DNA of 64,000 nt from an uncultured Thiohalocapsa sp. (GTDB lineage Bacteria > Pseudomonadota > Gammaproteobacteria > Chromatiales > Chromatiaceae). This document shows positions 25,660 through 37,635 of the stretch, piece by piece. Location of the stretch: the NCBI RefSeq assembly GCF_913063425.1, contig NZ_CAJXYK010000003.1, forward strand, positions 124,001 to 188,000, written 5' to 3'. The notes under the pieces were generated by a model. It saw nothing but the letters and a program-made list of their open reading frames with translations. It made no database searches and had not been told where the DNA came from. The translations under genes and the position numbers were made by a program. Within the stretch, counting starts at the first letter, position 1; each line of letters begins with the position of its first letter.

Positions 25660-27378
25660 ATGCCTGAGCCGGACCCGGCCTGCATCAGCCTGCGCTGGGC
25701 GCGGGCGCTGCTGACGGGGCTCGCCGCCGGCGGCCTGCGCACGCTGGTGCTCTCACCGGGCTCGCGCTCCACGCCCGTGGTGCTCGCCGCCCAGCGTACG
25801 CCGGAGCTGGAGCTGATCCCAATCCTCGACGAGCGCAGCGCCGGCTTTTTCGCCCTCGGCGCCGCGCGCGCCTCGGGCCGACCGGTGGCCCTGCTCGCCA
25901 CTTCCGGCTCGGCCCCGGCGCACTGGTATCCGGCCGTCATCGAGGCCAGCGAGACCGGCGTCCCGCTGGTGCTGCTCGCCGCGGACCGCCCGCCCACCCT
26001 GCGCGGCTTCGGCGCCAACCAGACCATCGACCAGACGCGGCTCTTCGGCGCCTTCGCGCGCGAGGCGCACGATCCGGGGCTCCCGCAGCCGGATGCCGCC
26101 GCGCTCGCGGCCGTCGCCGCGCTCGGCCGGCGCTGTGCGGCCGTCGCCCTGGGCCCCAGGCCGGGGCCGGTGCAGATCAATCTGCCGTTCCCGGAGCCGC
26201 TGGTGCCTGCGCCAGACTGCGATACGGCGTTGCCCGAGGCAGTCACGACATCGACCGCGGCGCGCGGCTGGCCGGAACAGTCGGCGCCTGACGCCGGCCC
26301 GTGCGCCGCAGCGCTGCCGCCCGGACGCGGGCTCGTGGTGGTCGGCCCCGGCCTGTTCCGCCCGGACTTCGCGCCGGCGCTGCGCGAGGCCGCGCGCAGG
26401 CTCGCGCTGCCGGTGCTGGCGGACCCGCTCTCGGGCCTGCGCTTCGGCGCCGCGGCGGACGGCGTGCTCACGCACTACGATGCCCTGCTGCGCAACGCCG
26501 CTGCGGCCCGGGCGCTGCGCCCGGACTGGGTGCTGCGCTTCGGCGGCGCCCCCGTGTCCAAGGTGCTCGGGCGCTGGCTCACCGGTGTACCGGCGCTGCT
26601 GGTGGACCCCGCCGGCGGCTGGCGGGACCCGGAGCATGGCGTGCTCAGGCGCCTGGTGGCGGACCCGGCGGCAGTCTGTGCGGCCCTGACGCCGGCGGGT
26701 GACCTGGACCCCGCCTGGGCGGCGCGATGGGAGGCGGCCGAGCACCGGGTCCAGGCGCTCGCCGCGGCGCGGCTCGCCGACGCGCCCTGGTGCGAGGCAC
26801 AGATGATCCGCACCCTGCTCGCGCACATCCCGCCCGGTGAGGCGCTCCTCTGCGCCAATTCCCTGCCCATCCGCCAGCTCGACACCTGGTCCGGCAGTCG
26901 CGCCGAGGCACTTACCGTGCACGGCAACCGCGGCGCCAGCGGCATCGACGGCCAGCTCTCCAGCCTCGCCGGGCTCTGCCACGGCGGGCCGCCCTGCTGG
27001 GGGCTGCTGGGGGATCTCTCCGCGGTGCACGACCTGAGCGGCTGGCTGCTGGCGGAGCACCTGCGCCGGCCGCTGATCGTCATCGACAACGGCGGCGGGC
27101 GCATCTTCGACTACCTGCCCCAGCACGGGTTGCCGGGCTTCGAGCCGCTGTGGCGCACGCCGGTGGCCCCGGGGTTCGCCGGCCTTGCGGCGGCCTTCGG
27201 CCTGGTGCATCAGCGTGTGACGGGCGCGGATGCGCTCAAGCGGGCGCTGGATGCGGCGACCCGCAACGGAGCGCCGGCGAGCGCGCGGCGTGCGCTGATC
27301 GAGCTGGGGATCGATGCCGATGCCTCCCGCAGCCTGCACCGGGCGTTCTGGGACGCCGTGGCCGCGGCGCAGCTGTGA
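25660..27378 (+). CDS. menD: 2-succinyl-5-enolpyruvyl-6-hydroxy-3-cyclohexene-1-carboxylate synthase MenD
   Basis: The 572-residue ThDP enzyme adds a succinyl-semialdehyde unit from 2-oxoglutarate to isochorismate in menaquinone synthesis. N-terminal pyrimidine-binding domain: TLVLSPGSRSTPVVLA, then PILDERSAGFFALGAARASG. ADRPPTLRGFGANQTIDQ is MenD-specific. C-terminal pyrophosphate domain: HGNRGASGIDGQLSS, GLLGDLSAVHD, then VIDNGGGRIFDYLPQ. Length is typical. ATG 25660 is the likely start; GTG 25651 is an alternative. menF is directly upstream, and later men genes are not in the window. Confidence 0.95.
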   Translation: MPEPDPACISLRWARALLTGLAAGGLRTLVLSPGSRSTPVVLAAQRTPELELIPILDERSAGFFALGAARASGRPVALLATSGSAPAHWYPAVIEASETGVPLVLLAADRPPTLRGFGANQTIDQTRLFGAFAREAHDPGLPQPDAAALAAVAALGRRCAAVALGPRPGPVQINLPFPEPLVPAPDCDTALPEAVTTSTAARGWPEQSAPDAGPCAAALPPGRGLVVVGPGLFRPDFAPALREAARRLALPVLADPLSGLRFGAAADGVLTHYDALLRNAAAARALRPDWVLRFGGAPVSKVLGRWLTGVPALLVDPAGGWRDPEHGVLRRLVADPAAVCAALTPAGDLDPAWAARWEAAEHRVQALAAARLADAPWCEAQMIRTLLAHIPPGEALLCANSLPIRQLDTWSGSRAEALTVHGNRGASGIDGQLSSLAGLCHGGPPCWGLLGDLSAVHDLSGWLLAEHLRRPLIVIDNGGGRIFDYLPQHGLPGFEPLWRTPVAPGFAGLAAAFGLVHQRVTGADALKRALDAATRNGAPASARRALIELGIDADASRSLHRAFWDAVAAAQL

Positions 27379-27642
27379 GCCGCATCGTCGCGGACCCCCT
27401 GCCGGGTCCGGCGGCCGCCCGCGGCAACCGGGCGCCATGATCTCGGTCAGGGTTCTGGGGTTCCCCCCAAGGCCCGACGCGGCATAATGCCCTGCCGCCG
27501 TCATGGCGCTGCGGATGGTGGCCTTGCCCTGGGCGTCCTGCCGTGCCCAAGGCTCGGTCGCTCACCACCGTGTCCCGGGCTGCGCCGTCGCTGAACGGGG
27601 CTGACCGGGGCGGCGCCGCGAAGCCAACCACTGGAGTTGCGC

Positions 27643-28428
27643 ATGCAATACGACAGTCACCTCTACCAGATTCTGGCCCCGAACCCGGCGCTGGTGGCCT
27701 CGCAGCTGGACGCGGAGGCCTTCGCCAAGCATTACACCTCCGGCTCCCTGCGCTATTACGCCGGCAAGGTGGTGTTTGCGGAAATCGACATCGCCTACCG
27801 GCACCCGTACTTCAAGATCGACGAGGCGCTCGCCGAGCTCAAGCCGCATGAGGACGGCCGCCCCAAGGCGACCAAGTTCATTTCTACCTACCGGGTGCTG
27901 GAGCACATCGACCTGAACGCCATCCAGCGCGTGATCCTGGGCACGCCCGAGGGCTATGTGCTGGAGCTCGAGGCGGCCCCCTACGACAAGACCCATGAGT
28001 CGGGCTTCCTGCGCATCTATGCGGAGATCGCGCCGCTGCGGATGCTGATCATGTCGCGGCTGGACTTCCCGGCCTTCGGCAAGTACGTCACCGATCCGGA
28101 CTTCCCGAAGGGCGCACCCAAGCAGTTCTACACCCAGATCGAGCTGGACATCGAGCACTTCCTGCAGGAGTTCGAGAATCGCCCCACCATGCACCCGCCG
28201 ATCCCGGGTCTGCACCCGTCGAACCTGCGGGCGGCGATCATGGAGCTGCGCGAGCATCCGGAGAAGGACACCAAGGGGCTGCGCCTCGACAGCGGCTTCG
28301 ACAGCATCCCGTACAAGCTCATCCGCCACGGGTTCATGTTCGCCTCGCAGGACACCACCCGCTTCTTCCCCATGCCCACCATGGCGGAGATCGAAGCGAG
28401 CAATTACCACTTCTGGCGTGCCATGTGA
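27643..28428 (+). CDS. Conserved-looking protein of unknown function, 261 aa
   Basis: The start is well defined: ggag 6 bp before the ATG at 27643. The product is soluble, with no signal peptide or membrane segment, and has many aromatic and charged residues (YDSHLYQILAPNP, GSLRYYAGKVVFAEIDIAYR, then HEDGRPKATKFISTYRVLEH). Later segments include IELDIEHFLQEFENRPTMHP and FGFDS-like DSGFDSIPYKLIRHGFMFAS. Composition and codon use match the chromosome. I do not recognise the family. It stands between menD and hppA with separate gaps on both sides. Confidence 0.65.
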   Translation: MQYDSHLYQILAPNPALVASQLDAEAFAKHYTSGSLRYYAGKVVFAEIDIAYRHPYFKIDEALAELKPHEDGRPKATKFISTYRVLEHIDLNAIQRVILGTPEGYVLELEAAPYDKTHESGFLRIYAEIAPLRMLIMSRLDFPAFGKYVTDPDFPKGAPKQFYTQIELDIEHFLQEFENRPTMHPPIPGLHPSNLRAAIMELREHPEKDTKGLRLDSGFDSIPYKLIRHGFMFASQDTTRFFPMPTMAEIEASNYHFWRAM

Positions 28429-28619
28429 CGGCCGGGCATGGTGCCGGCCGCCATCACGTCGCCCGCGGGCGGCGCGGTGACGCGTTGCGTGCCGCACGCC
28501 GGCCGCCACGGTGCCTGCACCGACCGCAAGGCCCGCCAAGGGGCCCGACAACGAGCGGACGGACACCGCCGCGGGAAACCAACACAACAACAGTGAGCAC
28601 CACGGGGAGTCATTGACCC

Positions 28620-30641
<2,022 letters not shown>

Positions 30642-30650
30642 GCCATGGAG

Positions 30651-30915
30651 CGCCGAGTTGCACTCGGCCCGCCTGGGGCCGCCGACTTCCAGTCGGCGCT
30701 CCCCGGGGCGATCAGGAAGCGCCGGGTTCGCGACAGGTTCGACCCGCTCGCCGGGGGGAGGTGTTGCCCGGCGTTGGGACGCGTCGGCAGTGCGCCGAGT
30801 GAAACTCGGCGTCGGCAGTGCGCCGAGTGAAACTCGGCGCCCCCAGGGCCGAGTGAAACTCGGCGCCCCCAGGGCCGAGTGAAGCTCGGCGGCCCCGGGG
30901 CCGAGTGAAACTCGG
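30651..30915. repeat. Array of ccgagtgaaactcgg palindromes between hppA and topB
   Basis: Seven imperfect palindromes are seen. Two are upstream (30652-30668 and 30679-30699, the second with a different core). Five follow in a row with cgccgagtgaaactcggcg cores at 30793, 30821, 30849, 30875 and 30901, about 26-28 bp apart. Each can form a short hairpin with a 5-nt loop. This is a REP/BIME-like cluster that could serve as a transcript 3'-end or gyrase/IHF-type site. Confidence 0.85.
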
Positions 30916-30957
30916 CGCTCCAGGCGCAGCGCAGCCCATCTCGGCTAAGCTCCCGGC

Positions 30958-33567
30958 ATGACCACCGTCGTCGTCGCCGAGAAGCCGAGCGTCGCCCGCG
31001 ACATCGCCGCGGTGCTGGGTGCCTCCACCCGCGGCGAGGGCTGCCTGCGCGGCAACGGCTGGTGCATCACCTGGGCGCTCGGGCACCTGGTGCACTTCGC
31101 CGAGCCGGACGACTACGGCGCGGACTGGGCCGGGCGCTGGTCCCTGGGCCAGCTGCCGATGATCCCGGCGCGCTGGCGGCTGCGCACCGACAAGAAGACC
31201 AGCGCGCAGTTCAAGATCGTCAAGGCCCTGCTTACGGCTGCGGACACCGAGCGCGTGGTCTGTGCCACGGATGCGGGCCGGGAGGGCGAGCTGATCTTCC
31301 GCCTCATCGTCGAGCACGCCCGTTGCCGCAAGCCCATGGAGCGGCTCTGGATCTCCAGCCTGACGCCGGAGGCCATCCGCGCCGGCTTCCAGGCCCTGCG
31401 ACCCGGCGACGACTATGCGCCGCTCGCCGCCGCCGCCCGCGCCCGCGCCCAGTCGGACTGGCTGGTGGGCATGAACCTGACCCGCGCCTACACGGTGCAC
31501 AACCGGGTGCTCTGCACCATCGGCCGGGTGCAGACGCCGACGCTTGCGATGATCGTCGCCCGGGATGCGGCCATCGCCAACTTCACCAAGGCCTATTTCT
31601 ACGAGCTCGTCGCGCGGCTCGCGGAGGGCTTCGAGGCCAAGTACAGCCGGGACGGCGAGACGCGCATCGACCAGAAGTCCCACGCCGAGCGGCTCAAGAC
31701 CCGGATCGATGCCGCCATCGAGCCGCACCGCACCGGCACGGTGACCAGCGTCGACAAGCAGGTCCGCCACAACCGCCCACCGCCGCTCTACGACCTCACC
31801 ACGCTCCAGCGCGACGCCAACCGCCGCTTCGGCTTCACCGCGGCCAAGGTGCTGGAGCTGGCGCAGACGCTGTATGAGACCCACAAGCTCATCAGCTATC
31901 CGCGCACCGAGAGCCGCCACATCGGCGAGGACATGCTGCCGGAGCTGCCGGGGATTCTGGACCACCTGGACCATCCGCTGGCCGCCGAGGCCCGCGCGCG
32001 GCTGGATGCCGGGCACAGGCTGGGCAAGGCCTACGTGGACAGGACCAAGCTCACGGACCACCACGCCATCCTGCCCACGGCGCGACGCGCGCCGGCCAAC
32101 CTGCCGGAGGCGCTGCGGAAGATCTACGATCTGGTGACGGCCCGCTTCGTCGCCGTGTTCCTGCCGGATCAGCGCGTGGAGGAGACGCGGGTGACCCTCG
32201 ACATCGGCGGCGAGACCTTCGTCGCCAAGGGCAGCGTCGAGCTCGCTCCGGGCTGGAAGCGGGTGGAGCCGCGCCGGCGCGCGGTCGCCGGGCAAGCCGC
32301 CGGGATCGGCGGCGAACAGGGCTCGGGCAGCGACGGCGAGCAGGCGCAGGCCGAGTCTGCCGCCTCCGAGCACCGCCCCCTGCCGCCGCTGCAGCAGGGC
32401 CAGACCGTGCACGTGGATGCGTTGGACGTGGTGGAGCGCGAGACCAAGCCGCCGCGTCCGTACGACGATGCCACGCTGCTGAACGCGATGAAGCACGCCG
32501 GACGGGAGATCGACGACGATGCCCTGGCGGCGGCCATGAAATCCTCCGGCCTCGGCACCCCCGCCACCCGCGCCGAGATCATCGAGAAGCTGCTGCGCAC
32601 CGGCTATATCGAGCGCCAGCGCAAGCAGTTGCGGGCCACCGACAAGGGCAAGGCGCTCATCGCGCTGGTGGCGGAGCCGCTGCGCAGCGTCGAGCTGACG
32701 GCCGCCTGGGAGCAGCGGCTCAAGGACATCGAGCAGGGCAGCGCCGACGCGGACGCCTTCTACCAGGACATCTGCGCGCAGGTGCGGGCGCTGATTCCGC
32801 AGGTCGCCGCAGGCCCCGCGATGACGGCGGAGCAGGTGGCCGCGGCAAGGGCCGCGGCGCCGCAGCGCGGCGGCGGCAAAGGGCGAGGCGCCAGGCACGG
32901 CGGCGCCCGCGCCGCCGGTGGTCGCCGGGCAGGTCGCGACCGGTCCGGCGCCAATCCGGGCCAGGGCGCCGCCGATGATGCCCAGGCGAAGGCCACCGGC
33001 CTCGGCACCTGCCCCGTCTGCAAAGCGGGCGAGATCGTCGAGAACAGCAAGGCCTTCGGCTGCGCACGCTGGCGGAATGGCTGCGGCTTCACCATCTGGA
33101 AGACCATCGCCGGCCACCGGCTCACCGAGCATGAGATCGCGCAGCTTATCGAGCAAGGCGTAACCGCGCAGATCGATGACTTGAAATCCAAGACCGGTAA
33201 GGTCTTTTCGGCGCGGCTGCGGCTCGATGATCGGGGCAAGGTGGGCCTCGACTTCGACACGCCATCATCGGCTGATGCAGCGCCGCGCGACCCTGATACC
33301 ACGGAGCCGCCAGGCGGAAGCGCAGACAAGCCCGCCAGCGCCGAGTCATTGCAAAGGCAACCACTCACCTGCCCCCGGTGCGGCCGGGGCCGCATCATCG
33401 AGGGCCGCCATGCGTTCGGCTGCAACCGCTGGCGCGAGGGCTGCGATTATCGGGTGCCGAAGGCAACCGACGGCCGGCGACTCTCCGATGCGCAGCTGCG
33501 TGCGCGGATTGCAGGAGATCGCCTGCGCGACGCGCCGGCCGGGGATGGCCGTTCGACGGTCGATTGA
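30958..33567 (+). CDS. topB: DNA topoisomerase III
   Basis: The 869-residue type IA topoisomerase decatenates DNA. N-terminal [25 protein letters not shown], then [16 protein letters not shown] (metal-binding acidic residues). The catalytic Tyr is Y314 in [31 protein letters not shown] and [20 protein letters not shown] are TopB-specific. Two C-terminal zinc modules follow ([11 protein letters not shown] with CGFT, and [11 protein letters not shown] with GCDYR), after a Gly/Arg/Ala-rich linker at about residues 635-675. E. coli TopB is about 650 residues; the extra length is the linker and zinc modules. Confidence 0.95.
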   Translation: MTTVVVAEKPSVARDIAAVLGASTRGEGCLRGNGWCITWALGHLVHFAEPDDYGADWAGRWSLGQLPMIPARWRLRTDKKTSAQFKIVKALLTAADTERVVCATDAGREGELIFRLIVEHARCRKPMERLWISSLTPEAIRAGFQALRPGDDYAPLAAAARARAQSDWLVGMNLTRAYTVHNRVLCTIGRVQTPTLAMIVARDAAIANFTKAYFYELVARLAEGFEAKYSRDGETRIDQKSHAERLKTRIDAAIEPHRTGTVTSVDKQVRHNRPPPLYDLTTLQRDANRRFGFTAAKVLELAQTLYETHKLISYPRTESRHIGEDMLPELPGILDHLDHPLAAEARARLDAGHRLGKAYVDRTKLTDHHAILPTARRAPANLPEALRKIYDLVTARFVAVFLPDQRVEETRVTLDIGGETFVAKGSVELAPGWKRVEPRRRAVAGQAAGIGGEQGSGSDGEQAQAESAASEHRPLPPLQQGQTVHVDALDVVERETKPPRPYDDATLLNAMKHAGREIDDDALAAAMKSSGLGTPATRAEIIEKLLRTGYIERQRKQLRATDKGKALIALVAEPLRSVELTAAWEQRLKDIEQGSADADAFYQDICAQVRALIPQVAAGPAMTAEQVAAARAAAPQRGGGKGRGARHGGARAAGGRRAGRDRSGANPGQGAADDAQAKATGLGTCPVCKAGEIVENSKAFGCARWRNGCGFTIWKTIAGHRLTEHEIAQLIEQGVTAQIDDLKSKTGKVFSARLRLDDRGKVGLDFDTPSSADAAPRDPDTTEPPGGSADKPASAESLQRQPLTCPRCGRGRIIEGRHAFGCNRWREGCDYRVPKATDGRRLSDAQLRARIAGDRLRDAPAGDGRSTVD

Positions 33568-33894
33568 CTCCCGGTAGAGGCAGGCGCGCTCCCTGCGCCC
33601 GCTCAGGTCAGCGGCGCCGCAGCCCGCCACTTGCCGGTGCAGCTGCAGGCGTCTATGTTGTCCGGCGCAGCACGCGGCTCGCCGCCGGCACGTGGAAGAC
33701 GCTGACGCCGCGCTTGACGAATCATTGCCGGACGCGCCGGCAGGCTGGTGGAAGGGCTGAGCCGCGGCGGTGTCTCCATTTGTGGCCCACTGACGGCCCG
33801 ATTCACGGTGCCTGAGCTTGGGTAGGTGCCGCGCCGCCTGATGCCTCTGCTAAGCCTTTGACACCGCTCAAGACGCCCGTTCCAACTGCTGGAT
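33568..33894. other. Intergenic stretch, no clear gene
   Basis: This gap of 327 bp lies between topB and the nucleotidyltransferase. One plus-strand frame reads EDADAALDESLPDAPAGWWK and then a stop near 33760. It resembles the tail of a small acidic protein, but there is no start or upstream similarity, so I do not call it. Confidence 0.4.
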
Positions 33895-34188
33895 ATGCGC
33901 CTCACCGACGCCGACATCGCCATCATCCGCAGCGCCGTCGCAGCCCACTTCGGCGCGGGCAGCGCAGTCTGGCTGTTCGGCTCGCAGCTGGATGATGCGG
34001 CGCGCGGCGGTGACGTGGACCTCTACGTCGAGCCCGCCCAGGCGCTGCCGGCAAACCTCTTCCTGGCGCAGCAGGCACTGCGCGCCGAGCTTCAGCAGCG
34101 GCTGATGCGGCCCGTGGACCTGGTGGTGCGCCGCGACCTGCCCACGGCCTTCATGCGGCAGGCCCGTGCGGAGGGCCAGCGGCTGTGA
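33895..34188 (+). CDS. MNT-type nucleotidyltransferase (antitoxin-like)
   Basis: The 97-residue minimal nucleotidyltransferase domain has the GSx(9-10)DxD active site in WLFGSQLDDAARGGDVDLYV, and the third acidic residue in RPVDLVVRRD. MNT proteins pair with HEPN ribonucleases and act as antitoxins by AMPylating them. The stop codon overlaps the GTG start of the next gene by 4 bp (GTGA), as in such pairs. Confidence 0.8.
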   Translation: MRLTDADIAIIRSAVAAHFGAGSAVWLFGSQLDDAARGGDVDLYVEPAQALPANLFLAQQALRAELQQRLMRPVDLVVRRDLPTAFMRQARAEGQRL

Positions 34189-34478
34189 CGGATCGCGTCA
34201 CGGTACTCGCCGAGACGCTCGCGGCCCTGCAGCAGGCAGCGGCGCGGCTTGCGGCCACGCATCAGGGGGTCGCTCAGCATTTTCCACTCATGCCCGCGGC
34301 GCTGGCGGCAATGCCGCAGTCGGACCAGGAGCGCCTGGATGCTTACGCGATCCGCTATGCGCGCTGCCAGGACCTGCTGTTCCCGGCGCTGCGTGCGCTC
34401 GGACGGGCGCAATTGGAGCCCAAGGCGGATGCCGGGTTTCTGGCGCTGCACGCGGTCAGAACACCAGATTCAGCATGA
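34185..34478 (+). pseudogene. HEPN-like partner protein, apparently 3'-truncated
   Basis: The GTG start overlaps the stop of the MNT gene. The 97-residue product begins like a HEPN protein (VLAETLAALQQAAARLAATH, then QERLDAYAIRYARCQDLLFP, then ALRALGRAQLEP) but stops before the C-terminal helix that normally carries the Rx4-6H ribonuclease motif. Family members are about 130-145 residues. Its last 23 bp overlap the end of the convergent SLC13 gene, which probably marks the truncation junction. The toxin should be inactive. Confidence 0.55.
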
Positions 34479-36414
34479 GCAGGGAGACGATGAGGAAGAG
34501 CACGGTCATGATGCCGCCTGCCTTCATGTAATCCGGCACGCGATAACCGCCGGGACCCATGATGAGTGCGTTGACCTGGTGGGTGGGGATCAGGAAGGAG
34601 TTGGAGGTGGCGATGGCCACGGTGAGGGCGAAGACGGCCGGGTTGGCACCGGCGCCGAGGGCCATGTTGACGGCGAGCGGCACCAGCAGCACGGTGGCGC
34701 CGACGTTGGACATCACCAGTGTGAAGAAGGTCGCCAGCACCGCCAGGGCCGCCTGGATCACCCAGATGGGCACGTCGCCGAGGGCGGTCAGGGTCTGATC
34801 CGCGATCCAGGCCGCGGTGCCGGTGCTCTCCACGGCGAGCCCGAGCGGAATCAGGGAGGCGAGCAGGAAGACGGTCTTCCAGCTCACGGCCTCGTAGGCC
34901 TCGTCGATGGAGAGCACGCCGGTCAAGATCATGCCCACGGCGCCCGTGAGCAGGGCCACGGACAGCATCAGGTCCGTGAACAGCACCAGGCTCAGCGTGA
35001 TGGCGAAGAAGAGCAGCGCCATGGGCACCTTGTGCGGGCGCAGCTCCTCGTGCGGATACTCGGTGGTGACGACGACGAAGTCGCGGTCTTTCTCCAGCCG
35101 CGCGAGGTCCATCCAGGTGGTGTGCACCACCAAGGTGTAGCCGGGCTTGAAAGGCATGTCCCGCACGCCGCCCTTGTCGAAGGTCAGGGTGTCGTCGCCG
35201 CGGCGGATGGCGAGCACGGACAGACCATAGACCTTGCGCATCCAGACGTCCCGGGCGGACTTGCCGATGAGGCTGGAGCCGGGGGGGATGACGATCTCCG
35301 CGATGCCGGCCTTGGCGGGTGACAGGGCCTCGGCGAAGACCTCGGCCTCGGGCTTCGCCTCCACCCGCGTCTCCGCGACGAACGCATCGAACTGCTCCTG
35401 GCCGCCCAGCAGGCCGAGGAAGGTACCCGCCTCTATCCCCAAGCTGCGGTCCACGCCGGCGGAGCCCAGACGCACGCCGTCGCCTTTTTCCACCGCCGCC
35501 ACGCGCACGTGCCAGTGCCGCTCCATGTCGTCCACGCTGGTGCCCACCAGCGGGCTGTCGGTGGGCACGCGGACCTCGCGCACGGTGAAGTCGCTGAAGC
35601 CGTAGGTCTCGCCGTAGTACTGGCTCGGGTCCGTGGCCTGGATCAGGTCCGTACCGCGGGAGGGCAGCACCAGGCGCCCGAAGATGACGAAGTAGGCGAT
35701 GCCGGCGGCGAGCAGCGCGAGGCCGATGGGTGTGACATCGAAGAGCTGGAAGGTGGGCATGGGCGCCACGCCCTCCGGCAGCGTCTTGTTCGACGTGAGG
35801 ATCAGGTCGTTCAGCAAAATCAGCGGGCTGGAGCCCACCATGGTGATGGTGCCGCCCAGGATGGCGCAGAAGCCCATGGGCATCAGCAGGCGGCTCATGG
35901 GCAGGCGGGTGCGTGCGGAGATGCGGCTCACCACCGGCAGAAACAGCGCCGCGGCGCCGACATTCTGCATGAAGGACGAGATCACGCCCACGGTGCCGGA
36001 GATGAGCGGGATGATGCGCGTCTCCGTGCTGCCGCCGATGCGCATGATGAAGGCCGCCACCTGCGACATGATGCCGGTCTTGTCGAGCCCGGCGCCGATG
36101 ATCATCACGGCGATGATGGAGATGACGGCGTTCGACGCGAAGCCGTCGAACAGGTTGCTCACCGGCACCAGCCCGGCGTCGAGCCCCATTAGGGGTGCGA
36201 GCAGGGTGGTCAGCCCCAGCAGCACCATGACAGTGACGGCGGCCACGTCCACCCCCACCACCTCGAAGGCGAACAGGTAAATGGTCAGCGTCAGGATGGC
36301 CACCACCCAGGCGATCTCCACCGAGGGCACCTGGCCCGCCATCCAGATGGCGAACAGCGCGAAGGCGGCGGCGGCGACCTCCTGCACGGTCAGGTGGCGG
36401 AGGAGTGCGGACAT
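34456..36414 (-). CDS. SLC13-family permease with two RCK_C (TrkA-C) domains
   Basis: The 652-residue inner-membrane protein has membrane segments in both halves (from IAWVVAILTLTIYLFAFE and PLISGTVGVISSFMQNVGAA to TNSFLIPTHQVNALIMGPGG). A cytoplasmic middle at about residues 275-455 contains two TrkA-C-like domains (FTVREVRVPTDSPLVGTSVD, then AEIVIPPGSSLIGKSARDVW). This build is shared with CitT/SLC13-type anion transporters of the 'TrkA-C' class, whose known members move sulfate or dicarboxylates. Sulfate is plausible in a sulfur oxidiser but not shown. It is divergent from the globin gene. Confidence 0.85.
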   Translation of the reverse strand: MSALLRHLTVQEVAAAAFALFAIWMAGQVPSVEIAWVVAILTLTIYLFAFEVVGVDVAAVTVMVLLGLTTLLAPLMGLDAGLVPVSNLFDGFASNAVISIIAVMIIGAGLDKTGIMSQVAAFIMRIGGSTETRIIPLISGTVGVISSFMQNVGAAALFLPVVSRISARTRLPMSRLLMPMGFCAILGGTITMVGSSPLILLNDLILTSNKTLPEGVAPMPTFQLFDVTPIGLALLAAGIAYFVIFGRLVLPSRGTDLIQATDPSQYYGETYGFSDFTVREVRVPTDSPLVGTSVDDMERHWHVRVAAVEKGDGVRLGSAGVDRSLGIEAGTFLGLLGGQEQFDAFVAETRVEAKPEAEVFAEALSPAKAGIAEIVIPPGSSLIGKSARDVWMRKVYGLSVLAIRRGDDTLTFDKGGVRDMPFKPGYTLVVHTTWMDLARLEKDRDFVVVTTEYPHEELRPHKVPMALLFFAITLSLVLFTDLMLSVALLTGAVGMILTGVLSIDEAYEAVSWKTVFLLASLIPLGLAVESTGTAAWIADQTLTALGDVPIWVIQAALAVLATFFTLVMSNVGATVLLVPLAVNMALGAGANPAVFALTVAIATSNSFLIPTHQVNALIMGPGGYRVPDYMKAGGIMTVLFLIVSLLMLNLVF

Positions 36415-36618
36415 GGGCTGGCCTCGTTCGTCGTGCTGCGGACTTCTGATTGCTCGGGCCCGAGGTACGCGCGTGTCGCGCCCCGGCCACCGCAGCCCGC
36501 CATCTTAACTCAAGCACCGGCTGAGCATTCGCGGGGCCTGGCTCGAAAAGCCGCCGCCCAGGGCAGGGATGGCCCAGGATAGGGGGCCGCTGGGGGCTCG
36601 GCAGCGGTATTCCCGGCG

Positions 36619-36647
36619 TTGAACCCCTGCAAACCCTCGCCTAGTAT
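36619..36647 (+). promoter_or_regulatory. Sigma70-type promoter upstream of the globin gene
   Basis: A -35-like ttgaac (36619-36624), exactly 17 bp of spacer, and a -10-like tagtat (36642-36647) lie about 94 bp before the globin ATG. This is within the 326-bp divergent region shared with the SLC13 gene. Confidence 0.5.
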
Positions 36648-36740
36648 CGGGTCAGGGGCAGCGCCTGGCGCGCCGCAGCGGTTGCAGCCGCCGGCGGCGC
36701 CCGCCTGGCGCGGTCATAACCATCCACCGGTACGCACGCG

Positions 36741-37157
36741 ATGAATCCGCAAACCGCCGCGCTGGTGCGCGACTCCTGGGCCGAGATCGTCCCGATGCGC
36801 AAGGAGGTCTGCGCGAGCTTCTATCACCGGCTGTTCGTCCGTCACCCGGAGCTGCGCCCCTTGTTCAAGGGCGATCTCGAGCGCCAGACCTCGCTGTTCG
36901 TCACCATGCTGAACACCGTGGTGAGCGCGCTGGACAACCCCGAGCCGGTGGTGCCGCTCATCAAGACCGTCGGCGCCCGCCATGCCGACTATGGCGTGGA
37001 AGACGCGGATTACGAGAAGTTCGCCGCCGTGCTGCTGGACAGCTTCGCCGACGCTCTGGGGCCGCGTTTCACGCCCGAGGTCCGCAGCGCCTGGAAGGAT
37101 GCCTACGCCGAGCTCTCCGCCACCATGCGCCAGGGCGCTGAAGAGGCGGTGCACTGA
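36741..37157 (+). CDS. Single-domain globin (bacterial haemoglobin type)
   Basis: The 138-residue protein has the 3-over-3 globin fold of Vitreoscilla-type haemoglobin and flavohaemoglobin heads. The CD region is FYHRLFVRHPELRPLF and the distal helix is LERQTSLFVTMLNTVVSALD, with a Gln in the distal position. The proximal His lies in GARHADYGVED. No reductase domain follows, so electrons must come from a separate partner. Likely roles are O2 binding or NO detoxification. It is 163 bp upstream of feoA. Confidence 0.88.
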   Translation: MNPQTAALVRDSWAEIVPMRKEVCASFYHRLFVRHPELRPLFKGDLERQTSLFVTMLNTVVSALDNPEPVVPLIKTVGARHADYGVEDADYEKFAAVLLDSFADALGPRFTPEVRSAWKDAYAELSATMRQGAEEAVH

Positions 37158-37280
37158 CCGCTTCCCCGGCCACGGCCGCCGCGCTCCCTAGCATCCGGCC
37201 GCGCCGGCGCCCGATATTGACGCAGCGCAGCAAGCCGGCATTTGTCGTTTCCTGTGGGCCGGCGGCGTACTAGCATCAAA

Positions 37281-37300
37281 AAGAATCGTTCGCATTCATC
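37281..37300 (+). promoter_or_regulatory. Fur-box-like site upstream of feoA
   Basis: The 20-bp segment aagaatcgttcgcattcatc, 20 bp before the feoA ATG, matches gaatcgttcgcatt cores of known Fur boxes and has local AT enrichment in a GC-rich region. Fe(II)-Fur repression of feoAB would be expected. Confidence 0.5.
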
Positions 37301-37320
37301 CTCTGGAGCGTCAGTACGCG

Positions 37321-37629
37321 ATGCAGCAGCATCTTTCTCCTGACCAGCAGCCGGCCCCGCAGCAGGCGGACGCCATGGGTCTTGATCGTCTCGCGCCCGG
37401 CGTCACGGCGAGACTGGCGGCCATCCAGGGCGGCCGCCACCTCCGGCGTAAGCTGGGTGCCCTGGGCCTGCGCGTGGGCAGTGAGCTGCGGGTCGAGCAC
37501 CGCCGCGGGCGGGGTCTGGTGGTGGCCGCGGGTGCCAGCCGTGTGGCCCTCGGCGGCGGCATCGTCGACAAGCTGCTGGTGGTGCCGCTGCCACCCGCCG
37601 CCGGTGACGGCAGCCAGCCCATCGCCTGA
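37321..37629 (+). CDS. feoA: FeoA-domain protein
   Basis: The 102-residue protein has an SH3-like FeoA domain: GVTARLAAIQGGRHLRRKLG, then LGLRVGSELRVEHRRGRGLV and ASRVALGGGIVDKLLVV. A Gln/Pro-rich N-terminus of about 20 residues precedes it. FeoA is a small cytoplasmic partner needed for ferrous-iron uptake by FeoB. feoB follows after a 229-bp gap that holds a tandem repeat. Confidence 0.88.
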   Translation: MQQHLSPDQQPAPQQADAMGLDRLAPGVTARLAAIQGGRHLRRKLGALGLRVGSELRVEHRRGRGLVVAAGASRVALGGGIVDKLLVVPLPPAAGDGSQPIA

Positions 37630-37635
37630 TTCGGG

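Noticed and set aside
30739-30770. A ggttcgaccc motif resembling a tRNA T-arm
   Set aside because: No acceptor, D or anticodon stems can be formed around it.
34185-34478. HEPN-like gene as an intact toxin
   Set aside because: The product stops before the region carrying the Rx4-6H motif and overlaps the end of the convergent permease gene.
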